From assembly GCA_050248375.1 (NCBI GenBank), contig JBFWSL010000078.1:1-12689 (forward strand): a stretch of 12,689 nt of DNA, in the 5' to 3' direction. This stretch comes from JAYZVT01 sp050248375. Lineage in GTDB: Bacteria; Pseudomonadota; Alphaproteobacteria; Rhizobiales; Methyloligellaceae. The position numbers and the translations under genes were made by a program. The notes under the pieces were generated by a model that was not told the origin of the DNA, did not search any database, and saw nothing but the letters and a program-made list of their open reading frames with translations. This document shows positions 6,412 through 12,552 of this stretch, piece by piece; the first letter of the stretch is position 1; every line of letters begins with the position of its first letter.

Positions 6412-7103
6412 AGTTCCTCTCCGTCGTCCAGCACACGCAGTCCGACTGGCTGGGCCTCATGGAAGACCACCTGGAGGGGCGTGGCATTCGCTTCAGCTAT
6501 TTTCGTCCCTTCGCCACAGGCGGCGGCCTGCCGGACCCGGATGTCCTGGGCGACGGGCTGGTGCTGCTCGGCCTCGGCCCATGGGGAACGGCGGGCACCC
6601 GGGACGTCCCGACGCTCCAAAAGGAGATCACACTGGCCCGGACCTGCCTGATGCTGGAGAAACCCGTCATCGGCATCGGGCTTGGCGCGCAGATCCTCTG
6701 CCTGGCAGCGGACGGCAAGACGGAACCCTCGCCCCTCGCATTCACTGCCGGCCATGCGAAGCGCGTCCCTGACAATGCGCTCAACGGCTTCCTGCCCGAA
6801 CGCTATCCGAATGTCGTCTACATGCGCGACCGGCCAATTCCACCCGCCTATGCGCAGATTCTCTCCGCCGACGACGATGGCCGTCCGGCCCTGTTTCAGG
6901 TTGGCAGCAACGCCTTCGGCTTCACGGGACATCCCGGCATCAAGGCGGCGATGATCGAGGACCTGATCATGGAGTTCGAGGAGGCCCCGGAAAACCCTGC
7001 TCCGGAACTTCAGAAACTCGCCAGCATGAAAAACGAGATCGAGGATTCTCTCGTCCACATCATGACCGGCCTAGTCCAGCTCACCGGCCTGATGCGTGGT
7101 TGA
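6408..7103 (+). CDS. Class I glutamine amidotransferase-like protein lacking the catalytic cysteine
   Basis: The 231-residue protein has the fold signature of class I glutamine amidotransferases: a central GLGPWGT oxyanion-type strand (55-61), a nucleophile-elbow segment VIGIGLGAQIL (87-97) and a C-terminal GHPGIK (174-179). In active enzymes the elbow is GxCxGxQ and the C-terminal motif HPE. Here the nucleophile position is Gly91 (GIGLGAQ) and the glutamate is Gly177 (HPG); only His175 remains. Glutamine hydrolysis is therefore not expected by the normal mechanism. The reading frame is clean, so this is a substituted protein and not a decayed gene. The ATGA overlap with the ligase gene ties it to lipoate assembly. 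GATase-like genes are known near sHdr-lip genes, but their function is not settled. It may be a scaffold or a binding protein. Confidence 0.85.
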   Translation: MKFLSVVQHTQSDWLGLMEDHLEGRGIRFSYFRPFATGGGLPDPDVLGDGLVLLGLGPWGTAGTRDVPTLQKEITLARTCLMLEKPVIGIGLGAQILCLAADGKTEPSPLAFTAGHAKRVPDNALNGFLPERYPNVVYMRDRPIPPAYAQILSADDDGRPALFQVGSNAFGFTGHPGIKAAMIEDLIMEFEEAPENPAPELQKLASMKNEIEDSLVHIMTGLVQLTGLMRG

Positions 7104-7169
7104 CACACGTCCCGGCATCTTTCGATTCCATGGCAACCTTTTGATGTGATGATATTATTTATCTTCAAC

Positions 7170-7211
7170 TTCAAATGGTTATGCCCCCTGTGATAGTTGC
7201 AAAAATTTGAA
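7170..7211. repeat. Inverted 7-mer repeat flanking the dsrE-hdr promoter
   Basis: TTCAAAT (7170-7176) and its exact reverse complement ATTTGAA (7205-7211) lie 28 nt apart. The right arm is part of operator copy 3, so the left arm may be an auxiliary half-site about three helical turns away. In an AT-rich stretch a chance match is possible. Confidence 0.35.
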
Positions 7212-7212
7212 T
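7197..7212. promoter_or_regulatory. Putative operator, copy 3 (TTGC-N8-GAAT)
   Basis: TTGCAAAAATTTGAAT is the reverse complement of ATTCAAATTTTTGCAA, which matches copy 2 at 14 of the first 15 positions. It ends 2 nt before the TATAAT box, so a bound repressor would block RNA polymerase. This suggests shared control of dsrE-hdr, the lip genes, tusA and the HDAC-like gene. Confidence 0.55.
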
Positions 7213-7214
7213 AT

Positions 7215-7220
7215 TATAAT
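7215..7220 (+). promoter_or_regulatory. -10 box of the dsrE-hdr operon
   Basis: A perfect TATAAT directly follows operator copy 3. No good -35 box is seen at 17-18 nt upstream, which would fit a promoter that needs an activator or has an extended -10. Predicted leader length is about 60 nt to the ATG at 7289. Confidence 0.5.
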
Positions 7221-7271
7221 ATGGTGACCTAATGGAGATGGGCGCGACGCAAACAAATGCGCGCCCACAGC

Positions 7272-7277
7272 GGGAGG
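7272..7277 (+). promoter_or_regulatory. Ribosome binding site deciding the dsrE start
   Basis: GGGAGG lies 11 nt before ATG at 7289. The in-frame ATG at 7232 has no comparable site and is only 12 nt after the -10 box, so 7289 is preferred. Confidence 0.6.
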
Positions 7278-7288
7278 AATACGGCGGC

Positions 7289-7666
7289 ATGGCCAGCAAG
7301 CTCGTCATCGTCATGGCGAATACGGACCCGCGCAACGGCGAGGAGCTGGGCGCACCAATATTCCAGGCCACCGTCGCGGCGGCGATGGACTACGAGGTCG
7401 AAGTCATCTGCACCGCGACCGCAGGCCGGCTGATGAAGAAAGGCGTGGCCGAAAAGCTGACGGTCAAGCCCGGATCGCCCAAATCCGTCTATGACTTCAT
7501 CAAGGATGCGCATGGCGCCGGAGTGAAATTCTTCTGCTGCTCTCCCAATCTCGACCTGTTCGACATGAATGAAGAGGACCTGATCCCGGAATGCTCCGGC
7601 ATCGTGGGCGGGGCTCATCTCGTCGAGGAAATCATGGAAGGCGACACCAAGGTTCTCACCTACTGA
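7289..7666 (+). CDS. dsrE3C: DsrE-family sulfurtransferase (DsrE3C-like)
   Basis: The 125-residue protein has a DsrE/DsrF-like fold: an N-terminal strand KLVIVMANTDPR, GAPIFQATVAAAM (21-33), and KFFCCSPNLDLF with adjacent Cys83-Cys84. These proteins carry sulfane sulfur as a cysteine persulfide and exchange it with TusA. In Hyphomicrobium denitrificans a DsrE3C protein with two neighbouring cysteines at almost the same position passes sulfur towards TusA and the sHdr system; this homologue is assigned by that similarity, from memory and without an alignment. It is first in the sulfur-oxidation operon, 22 nt before hdrC1, and its promoter carries the shared operator. The start at 7289 is set by the ribosome site; a start at 7232 would add 19 residues of low similarity. 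Confidence is high for the family and moderate for the subtype. Confidence 0.85.
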   Translation: MASKLVIVMANTDPRNGEELGAPIFQATVAAAMDYEVEVICTATAGRLMKKGVAEKLTVKPGSPKSVYDFIKDAHGAGVKFFCCSPNLDLFDMNEEDLIPECSGIVGGAHLVEEIMEGDTKVLTY

Positions 7667-7688
7667 GAGCATCGGGCACACAGCATTC

Positions 7689-8441
7689 ATGGAACATGCA
7701 GCTCACAGCACCCGCGTTCAGGATTTCATCGGCGATCCCGTCTCCGAGACGCCACCTGTCCCGCGCCAGAAGCTGGAAACCATCTTCAAGGATATCCAGT
7801 CCGACCTTCGCTACGATCACGAGCTGAATGGCTGCCTGAATTGCGGCATCTGCACGGCGACCTGCCCGGCAGCACACTATTACGACTTCTCCCCGCGCGA
7901 AATCGTTCAACTCCTCTGGACGGAGAATCTCGAGGGCATCTACGATGCCATGCAGGAAAAAATCTGGGCCTGCGCCCAGTGCTACACCTGCGCGGCACGC
8001 TGTCCCTTCGGCAATTCCCCGGGCGGCCTGGTCATGCTGATGCGCGAGACCGCCATCAAGCATGGCATGCAGTCGGCCAAGGACGTGCTGCGTCCTTTCT
8101 CCCGCGTCATGCTGAAGCTGATTTCGACGGGCAACCAGCTCGCGCCGGACATGATCAATCCACAGCATTTCGCCGATTGGGGACCGAATATCTCCAAGAT
8201 CGAGGCGCCGCTGAAGCTGCTGCGCAAGGCGATCCCCATGCCGACGCTCAACACGACCGAAACGGCCTGGGAAGTGAACCTCAAGACCTCTGTCGAACTG
8301 TATACGATCTGGGAGATGACGGGCGTTCTCGACCAGCTCGAGACCATCGACGAGAACCTGTTCGACGTCATCACCGACATCATGGACGAGAAGCGCGAGG
8401 ACGGGGCCGACTTCCTGGACGAGCAGGAAGACGAGGACTGA
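7689..8441 (+). CDS. hdrC1: sHdr complex iron-sulfur subunit HdrC1
   Basis: The 250-residue protein has two ferredoxin-type [4Fe-4S] motifs, CLNCGICTATCP (Cys49, 52, 55, 59) and CAQCYTCAARCP (Cys95, 98, 101, 105), followed by a mostly helical tail and a very acidic C-terminus (DEQEDED). This is the organisation of HdrC, the electron-wiring subunit that joins the HdrA flavin to the HdrB cluster site. In sulfur oxidizers it forms part of the cytoplasmic sHdr complex HdrC1-B1-A-Hyp-C2-B2, which oxidises LbpA-bound sulfane sulfur. No membrane segment is evident. The ATG at 7689 has only a weak ribosome site, so translation may be coupled to the DsrE gene 22 nt upstream. Confidence 0.93.
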   Translation: MEHAAHSTRVQDFIGDPVSETPPVPRQKLETIFKDIQSDLRYDHELNGCLNCGICTATCPAAHYYDFSPREIVQLLWTENLEGIYDAMQEKIWACAQCYTCAARCPFGNSPGGLVMLMRETAIKHGMQSAKDVLRPFSRVMLKLISTGNQLAPDMINPQHFADWGPNISKIEAPLKLLRKAIPMPTLNTTETAWEVNLKTSVELYTIWEMTGVLDQLETIDENLFDVITDIMDEKREDGADFLDEQEDED

Positions 8442-8467
8442 ACCGCGACGCGCATTGCACGGAATTC

Positions 8468-8473
8468 AGGAGG
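8468..8473 (+). promoter_or_regulatory. Ribosome binding site of hdrB1
   Basis: A consensus AGGAGG lies 8 nt before ATG at 8482. This fixes the hdrB1 start and excludes the in-frame TTG at 8455. Confidence 0.75.
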
Positions 8474-8481
8474 ATCGACCA

Positions 8482-9840
8482 ATGGCAGGCAAGGACAAGA
8501 GCCCCGGCGAGCGCTTCACGGGGCACGGCGCTGAATGGCAGGACGCCGGGCTCAGCCATGAGGATGCGCTGGTGGCCACCGCGTGGGTCGAGCAGAAGAT
8601 CGACAAGCGTTCGATGCTGACCAGCAAAGACCGCGTCGAGGACGTACGCGACATCATGTGGCAACTCGAAAAGGACGGTGAGATCGCCGTCCATCGCATT
8701 CGCGACGAACACGAGCCGGTCACGGTCAAGACGCTTTACGGCTGGGACAAGAAGGTGCCGACAAACCAGCTCTGGCACCACAAGTCCTGCGGGCAGTGCG
8801 GCAACATCCCTGGCTATCCCGCATCGCTGTTGTGGCTGATGAACAAGATGGACATCCGCTATCTGGACGAGACCGACCAGACATCCTGCACGGCCTGGAA
8901 CTATCACGGCTCGGGCATCGGCAACCTGGAAAGCCTGGCCGCGGTGTTCCTGCGCAACTTCCACCAGGCCTATGTATCGGCGAAGGCGGAAGGCAAGCCC
9001 GAGGGCTATTACTATCCTCTTGTCCATTGCGGCACCTCCTTCGGCAACTACAAGGAAGTGCGCGGCTACCTGCTGCATTCGGCCGAACTGCGCGAGCGCG
9101 TGAGAAAGATTCTCGGCAAGCTCGGCCGTCTCGTAGACGGCAAGCTGCTGATCCCGGAAGAGGTGGTGCACTATTCCGAGTGGTGCCACGTGATGCGCAA
9201 CCGCATCGCCAATCACCAGGAGATCGATGCGAGCGGCGTCCGCGCGACCATTCATCCGGCCTGCCACGTCTACAAAATGGTGCCCCAGGACGCGATCTAT
9301 GACGACGACATCCTCGATGGAAACCGGGTGGCCGTCTCGACGGGCCTGATATCGGCGCTCGGGGCGCAGGTGATCGACTATTCGACGTGGTACGACTGCT
9401 GCGGCTTCGGCTTCCGCCATATCATTTCCGAACGAGAGTTCACCCGCTCCTTCGCCATCGACCGCAAGATCCGGGTTGCCGTGGAAGAAGCGCAGGCGGA
9501 CGTGATGATTGGCCACGACACGGGCTGCATTACCACGCTGGACAAGAACCAGTGGATCGGCAAGGCGGCCGGAAAGCCCGTGGAACTGCCGGTTCTGGCC
9601 GACTGCCAGTTCGCGGCCCTGGTATGCGGCGCGCATCCCTACAAGATCGTGCAGTCGCACTGGCATGCCTCCCCTATCGAGGCGCTGATGGAAAAGCTGG
9701 GTATCGACTGGAAGGCCAGGAAGGTCGAATTCGAGACCTATCTGAAGGAAGTTGAGGCCGGAAAGCAGGAGAACCTGTACGACCCGCGCCGCCGCCTCAC
9801 CTCCGGTCCCGGATTCAAGAGGATCGCGCAGGGCTCATGA
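8482..9840 (+). CDS. hdrB1: sHdr complex CCG-domain subunit HdrB1
   Basis: The 452-residue protein is an HdrB-like subunit with two CCG-type domains, which in methanogen HdrB bind noncubane [4Fe-4S] clusters at the disulfide site. In the first domain the expected Cys pair is Ser135-Cys136 (TSCTAWNYHG) and the final CxxC is reduced to CGTS (Cys183, Ser186); Cys103 and Cys106 precede them. In the second domain Cys261 and Cys306-Cys307-Gly308 (DCCGFG) are intact but CxxC has become DTGC (Asp346, Cys349). Two more cysteines follow at 375 and 382. The protein is longer than a typical HdrB, with an N-terminal extension of about 100 residues. In the sHdr complex it likely pairs with HdrC1. It has a strong ribosome site 8 nt upstream and its stop overlaps the hdrA ATG by 4 nt. 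Confidence 0.92.
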   Translation: MAGKDKSPGERFTGHGAEWQDAGLSHEDALVATAWVEQKIDKRSMLTSKDRVEDVRDIMWQLEKDGEIAVHRIRDEHEPVTVKTLYGWDKKVPTNQLWHHKSCGQCGNIPGYPASLLWLMNKMDIRYLDETDQTSCTAWNYHGSGIGNLESLAAVFLRNFHQAYVSAKAEGKPEGYYYPLVHCGTSFGNYKEVRGYLLHSAELRERVRKILGKLGRLVDGKLLIPEEVVHYSEWCHVMRNRIANHQEIDASGVRATIHPACHVYKMVPQDAIYDDDILDGNRVAVSTGLISALGAQVIDYSTWYDCCGFGFRHIISEREFTRSFAIDRKIRVAVEEAQADVMIGHDTGCITTLDKNQWIGKAAGKPVELPVLADCQFAALVCGAHPYKIVQSHWHASPIEALMEKLGIDWKARKVEFETYLKEVEAGKQENLYDPRRRLTSGPGFKRIAQGS

Positions 9841-10886
9841 GCAAACCCGTACTCGTTATAGGCGGTGGTCCCGCCGGCCTGGCCGCGGCCAACGCGCTCG
9901 CCGGCATTGGCCAGAAGGCCGTGCTTGTGGAAAAGGCGGACCGGCTGGGGGGTGCGCCGATCCTGTCAGGTTACGCCAAGCTGGTCCCGTCAGGCGAGTG
10001 GGCCAGGGACGCTATCGGCGGCATGGTCTCACGCGTTGAGAAGAGCAGCCTGATCACTGTCCACAAAGGCGTGACGGTGAAGGACTTCTCGGGCAATCCG
10101 GGGGCGTTCAAGGCCACGCTTTCCGATGGCAAGAAGATCGATGCCGCGTCCGCGGTCCTGTGCACCGGCTTCACCCACTTCGATTCCATCAACAAGCCGG
10201 AATGGGGCTTCGGCACGTTTCCCGACGTGGTAACAACCACCCAGGTCGAACAGATGATCTCGTCCGGCAAGGGCGTGCTTTGCCCCTCCGACGGACGCAA
10301 ACCCAAGCGCGTCGCCATCCTGCTCTGCGTCGGCTCGCGCGACCGGCAGATAGGGCGGGAATGGTGCTCCAAGATATGCTGCACGGTGTCGGCCAACCTC
10401 GCGATGGAAATCCGCGAGGAGCTGCCCGACTGCCACGTCTACATCTACTACATGGATATCCGCACCTTCGGCCTCTACGAGACCGACTACTACTGGCGCA
10501 GCCAGGAGGAATTCAAGGTCAAATACATCAAGGCCCGCATCGCCGAGGTCACATCCAACGGCGAACAGCTCATCGTCAAAGGCGAGGACACGCTGGTGAA
10601 GCGCCCCATCACCATTCCCTTCGACATGGTGGTGCACGCTATCGGCATGGACCCGAATGTGGACAACATGACCATCTCGGCCGTGTTCGGCGTCGATCTC
10701 CATGCGCAAGGCTATATCGCCCGTCAAAACAGCTACGGAACGATGGGTGCTACCTCCCGGCCGGGCGTGTTCGTGGCCGGCGCGGCGACAGGCCCCGAAA
10801 CCATCGACGACTCCATCGCACAGGGCCATGCAGCGGCGATCTCCGCGCTCGCCGCGTCCAACGCGGTCGCCGCGGCGGCCGAGTAA
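9837..10886 (+). CDS. hdrA: sHdr complex flavoprotein subunit HdrA
   Basis: The 349-residue protein has an N-terminal Rossmann FAD motif, VIGGGPAGLAAA (8-19), and a C-terminal FAD-contacting segment, GVFVAGAATGPETIDDSIAQGHAAA-like, near 310-334. Between them are Cys164 (LCVGSRD) and Cys177, Cys181 and Cys182 (WCSKICC), matching the atypical [4Fe-4S] cluster site of HdrA. It is the minimal form found in sulfur oxidizers: about half the size of methanogen HdrA, without the extra ferredoxin and C-terminal domains used for flavin-based electron bifurcation. It is the central electron-transfer subunit between the HdrC1B1 and HdrC2B2 arms and probably exchanges electrons with NAD(H). It overlaps hdrB1 by 4 nt and is followed 13 nt later by the hyp gene. 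Confidence 0.93.
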   Translation: MSKPVLVIGGGPAGLAAANALAGIGQKAVLVEKADRLGGAPILSGYAKLVPSGEWARDAIGGMVSRVEKSSLITVHKGVTVKDFSGNPGAFKATLSDGKKIDAASAVLCTGFTHFDSINKPEWGFGTFPDVVTTTQVEQMISSGKGVLCPSDGRKPKRVAILLCVGSRDRQIGREWCSKICCTVSANLAMEIREELPDCHVYIYYMDIRTFGLYETDYYWRSQEEFKVKYIKARIAEVTSNGEQLIVKGEDTLVKRPITIPFDMVVHAIGMDPNVDNMTISAVFGVDLHAQGYIARQNSYGTMGATSRPGVFVAGAATGPETIDDSIAQGHAAAISALAASNAVAAAAE

Positions 10887-10899
10887 GGAAAATCATCCA

Positions 10900-11769
10900 G
10901 TGGCGAGCCTCCTGTCCTTTTCCAGGAAAAAGGCCGACGGCGGCGCGGAGGAGCGTCCGGTCCTGCATCTGAGCGGGCCGAAGCTCACAGAGGCCATGGA
11001 GCGCCTTGTTACCGCCGCCGAAGCCGTTGGCGGCATCGAGCAACTCGTCAATGCGGTAAAACTCAAGGCAGCGCTGTTTCAGGAAAGTTTCGCCAGCGGC
11101 AAGGCGGACGAAATGCCCCTGGCCAGCTTCGAACAGCTCTGCGCCTTCATGCCGACCTGCCGGCGGCGTGTCGCCGAACCGCTGGCCACCCACGGCTATG
11201 ACCATTTCCGGCGGGCGCTGGCAGGATTGACGGAGGGCGGCGCCAACGCCAGCGATGCGGATGCCCGCCTCAAGGCGTTTCAGGGCATGTTCCCGGGTGA
11301 CAGGACATATCGCTGGGTGCGCGACCTCGGCGCCGAAGTCCTGCACTTCACATGGCCCGAGCCGTTTCCGCTGATGAACCGCTGGGTCTGGGACGCGAAA
11401 GCGAATACCGGCGTGCTGCGGGAAATCTGGCATGGCGACAACGTGGACCACATGGTCATCGACATTCCCGACGCCCACGCCTCCTTCGTCATGTTGCGGG
11501 AGGAGCTGTCCCAGTTTCTCGCCGACAATGGCGTTTTCCGCGACATGCTGTTCTATATCGACCTGCTTCAGGCGCAGATTTATGCCGACTACATCAACGC
11601 GCAGGGCGGCACCTATCTGCGCACCGACTTCGCTTCGGAAGCGGACCCGCTGGAGCATCTGCGCCGTATCCTCGGCCTCGACGGCATCGACCGCCGCAGC
11701 GGCCGCACGCGCTTCAAGACGCTGGATGGAAGCGCACGGCGCGTCCCCGACACGAAGCTTCTGTCCTAG
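10900..11769 (+). CDS. Conserved sHdr-associated protein of unknown function (Hyp)
   Basis: This 289-residue protein sits between hdrA and hdrC2, where sHdr loci of sulfur oxidizers regularly carry a gene called only 'hyp'. I recognise it by position and general size, not by a domain. It starts with GTG at 10900, preceded by AAGGAAAA. Visible features: a basic N-terminus (SFSRKKADGG), only two cysteines (Cys81 and Cys87, in LCAFMPTC), many aromatic residues (HFTWPEPFPLMNRWVWD, 149-165) and a helical C-terminal half. No Fe-S motif, nucleotide loop or membrane segment is seen. Its conserved place between complex subunits suggests a structural or assembly role in the sHdr complex. The next gene starts 15 nt after the stop. 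Confidence 0.85.
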   Translation: MASLLSFSRKKADGGAEERPVLHLSGPKLTEAMERLVTAAEAVGGIEQLVNAVKLKAALFQESFASGKADEMPLASFEQLCAFMPTCRRRVAEPLATHGYDHFRRALAGLTEGGANASDADARLKAFQGMFPGDRTYRWVRDLGAEVLHFTWPEPFPLMNRWVWDAKANTGVLREIWHGDNVDHMVIDIPDAHASFVMLREELSQFLADNGVFRDMLFYIDLLQAQIYADYINAQGGTYLRTDFASEADPLEHLRRILGLDGIDRRSGRTRFKTLDGSARRVPDTKLLS

Positions 11770-11783
11770 GCCGGAGACGCGTC

Positions 11784-12542
11784 ATGCCCATCCACGAGAA
11801 ATCCCTGATCCGGCCCGAGAACCTCAAGACGCATGAGGCGCTTGAGATCGACGGCGTGGACGTGTCGGGTCACTGGTCGACCTTCATCGAATCCCGTGTC
11901 GTTACCGACTACAACGACGCCTTGCAGGACGAGATCGCAGCGCTGCCCGGCGGCGAGCATATCCACCGCTGCTGGCAATGCGGCTCCTGCACCAACTCCT
12001 GTACGGTCAACGCCATCGAGCCACGCTTCAATCCGCGTTACTGGATCTACCTGATCCGCACCGGAATGGAGCAGGAATTGCTGCGGGACAAGGACATCAT
12101 CTGGATGTGCGTGTCCTGCAACAAGTGCGTTTATGCCTGCCCGCGCGATGTCTTTCCCGAAGGCGTCATGAAGGCGACGGCACATTGGCTGGAACTGAAA
12201 GGCCATACGGAAAAGTCCAACTCCACCCATTTCGACGAGGTGTTCGCCGAGCAGGTGATCGCACGCGGCAAGATCGAGGAAGGCGAGATCATCCAGAAGT
12301 TTTTCAAGCGCACCAAGCAACCCCTGATGCAGGACTGGCTGGTCGCCATGGCGCGCGCGCTCGCCATGAAACTGCCGGTCAAGCTGATGATGACGATGGG
12401 CCTGTCGGCCATTTTCAAGCCTCGCACCAGCGGCTGGGACGCGTCGCGCCGCGCAATAGAAGACTACATCGAGGAAAAGGATGCCGAGCATCGCAAGGCA
12501 CTCGGCCTGAACGGCGCCGGCCACCGCCAGGCCGCCGAATGA
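11784..12542 (+). CDS. hdrC2: sHdr complex iron-sulfur subunit HdrC2
   Basis: The 252-residue protein is the second HdrC paralogue. Two [4Fe-4S] motifs are complete: CWQCGSCTNSCTV (Cys63, 66, 69, 73) and CVSCNKCVYACP (Cys109, 112, 115, 119). The first lacks the usual proline after the fourth cysteine. The C-terminal half is helical, with a run rich in Met and Leu (ALAMKLPVKLMMTMGLSAIF, about 206-225), probably an amphipathic helix and not a membrane segment. It should wire HdrA to the cluster site of HdrB2, forming the second arm of the sHdr complex. Its ATG at 11784 follows the hyp stop by 14 nt, and hdrB2 follows after 10 nt. Confidence 0.93.
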   Translation: MPIHEKSLIRPENLKTHEALEIDGVDVSGHWSTFIESRVVTDYNDALQDEIAALPGGEHIHRCWQCGSCTNSCTVNAIEPRFNPRYWIYLIRTGMEQELLRDKDIIWMCVSCNKCVYACPRDVFPEGVMKATAHWLELKGHTEKSNSTHFDEVFAEQVIARGKIEEGEIIQKFFKRTKQPLMQDWLVAMARALAMKLPVKLMMTMGLSAIFKPRTSGWDASRRAIEDYIEEKDAEHRKALGLNGAGHRQAAE

Positions 12543-12552
12543 GGACCGCATC

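Larger units (their letters stand above)
7104..7288. other. AT-rich intergenic regulatory region before dsrE-hdr
   Basis: This 185-nt gap separates the lipoate-assembly operon from the sulfur-oxidation operon. From about 7136 to 7235 it is far more AT-rich than the surrounding genes. It holds a perfect -10 box, one copy of the shared operator and an inverted 7-mer repeat. No convincing hairpin plus T-run terminator was found, so some read-through from the lip genes is possible. Confidence 0.6.

Noticed and set aside
7104..7140. A transcription terminator after the amidotransferase-like gene.
   Set aside because: I looked for a GC stem followed by a T-run and found none convincing; the T-run near 7139 has no paired stem before it.
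7232..7288. ATG at 7232 as the start of the DsrE-type protein.
   Set aside because: No ribosome site precedes it and it is too close to the -10 box. GGGAGG supports 7289, where DsrE similarity begins.
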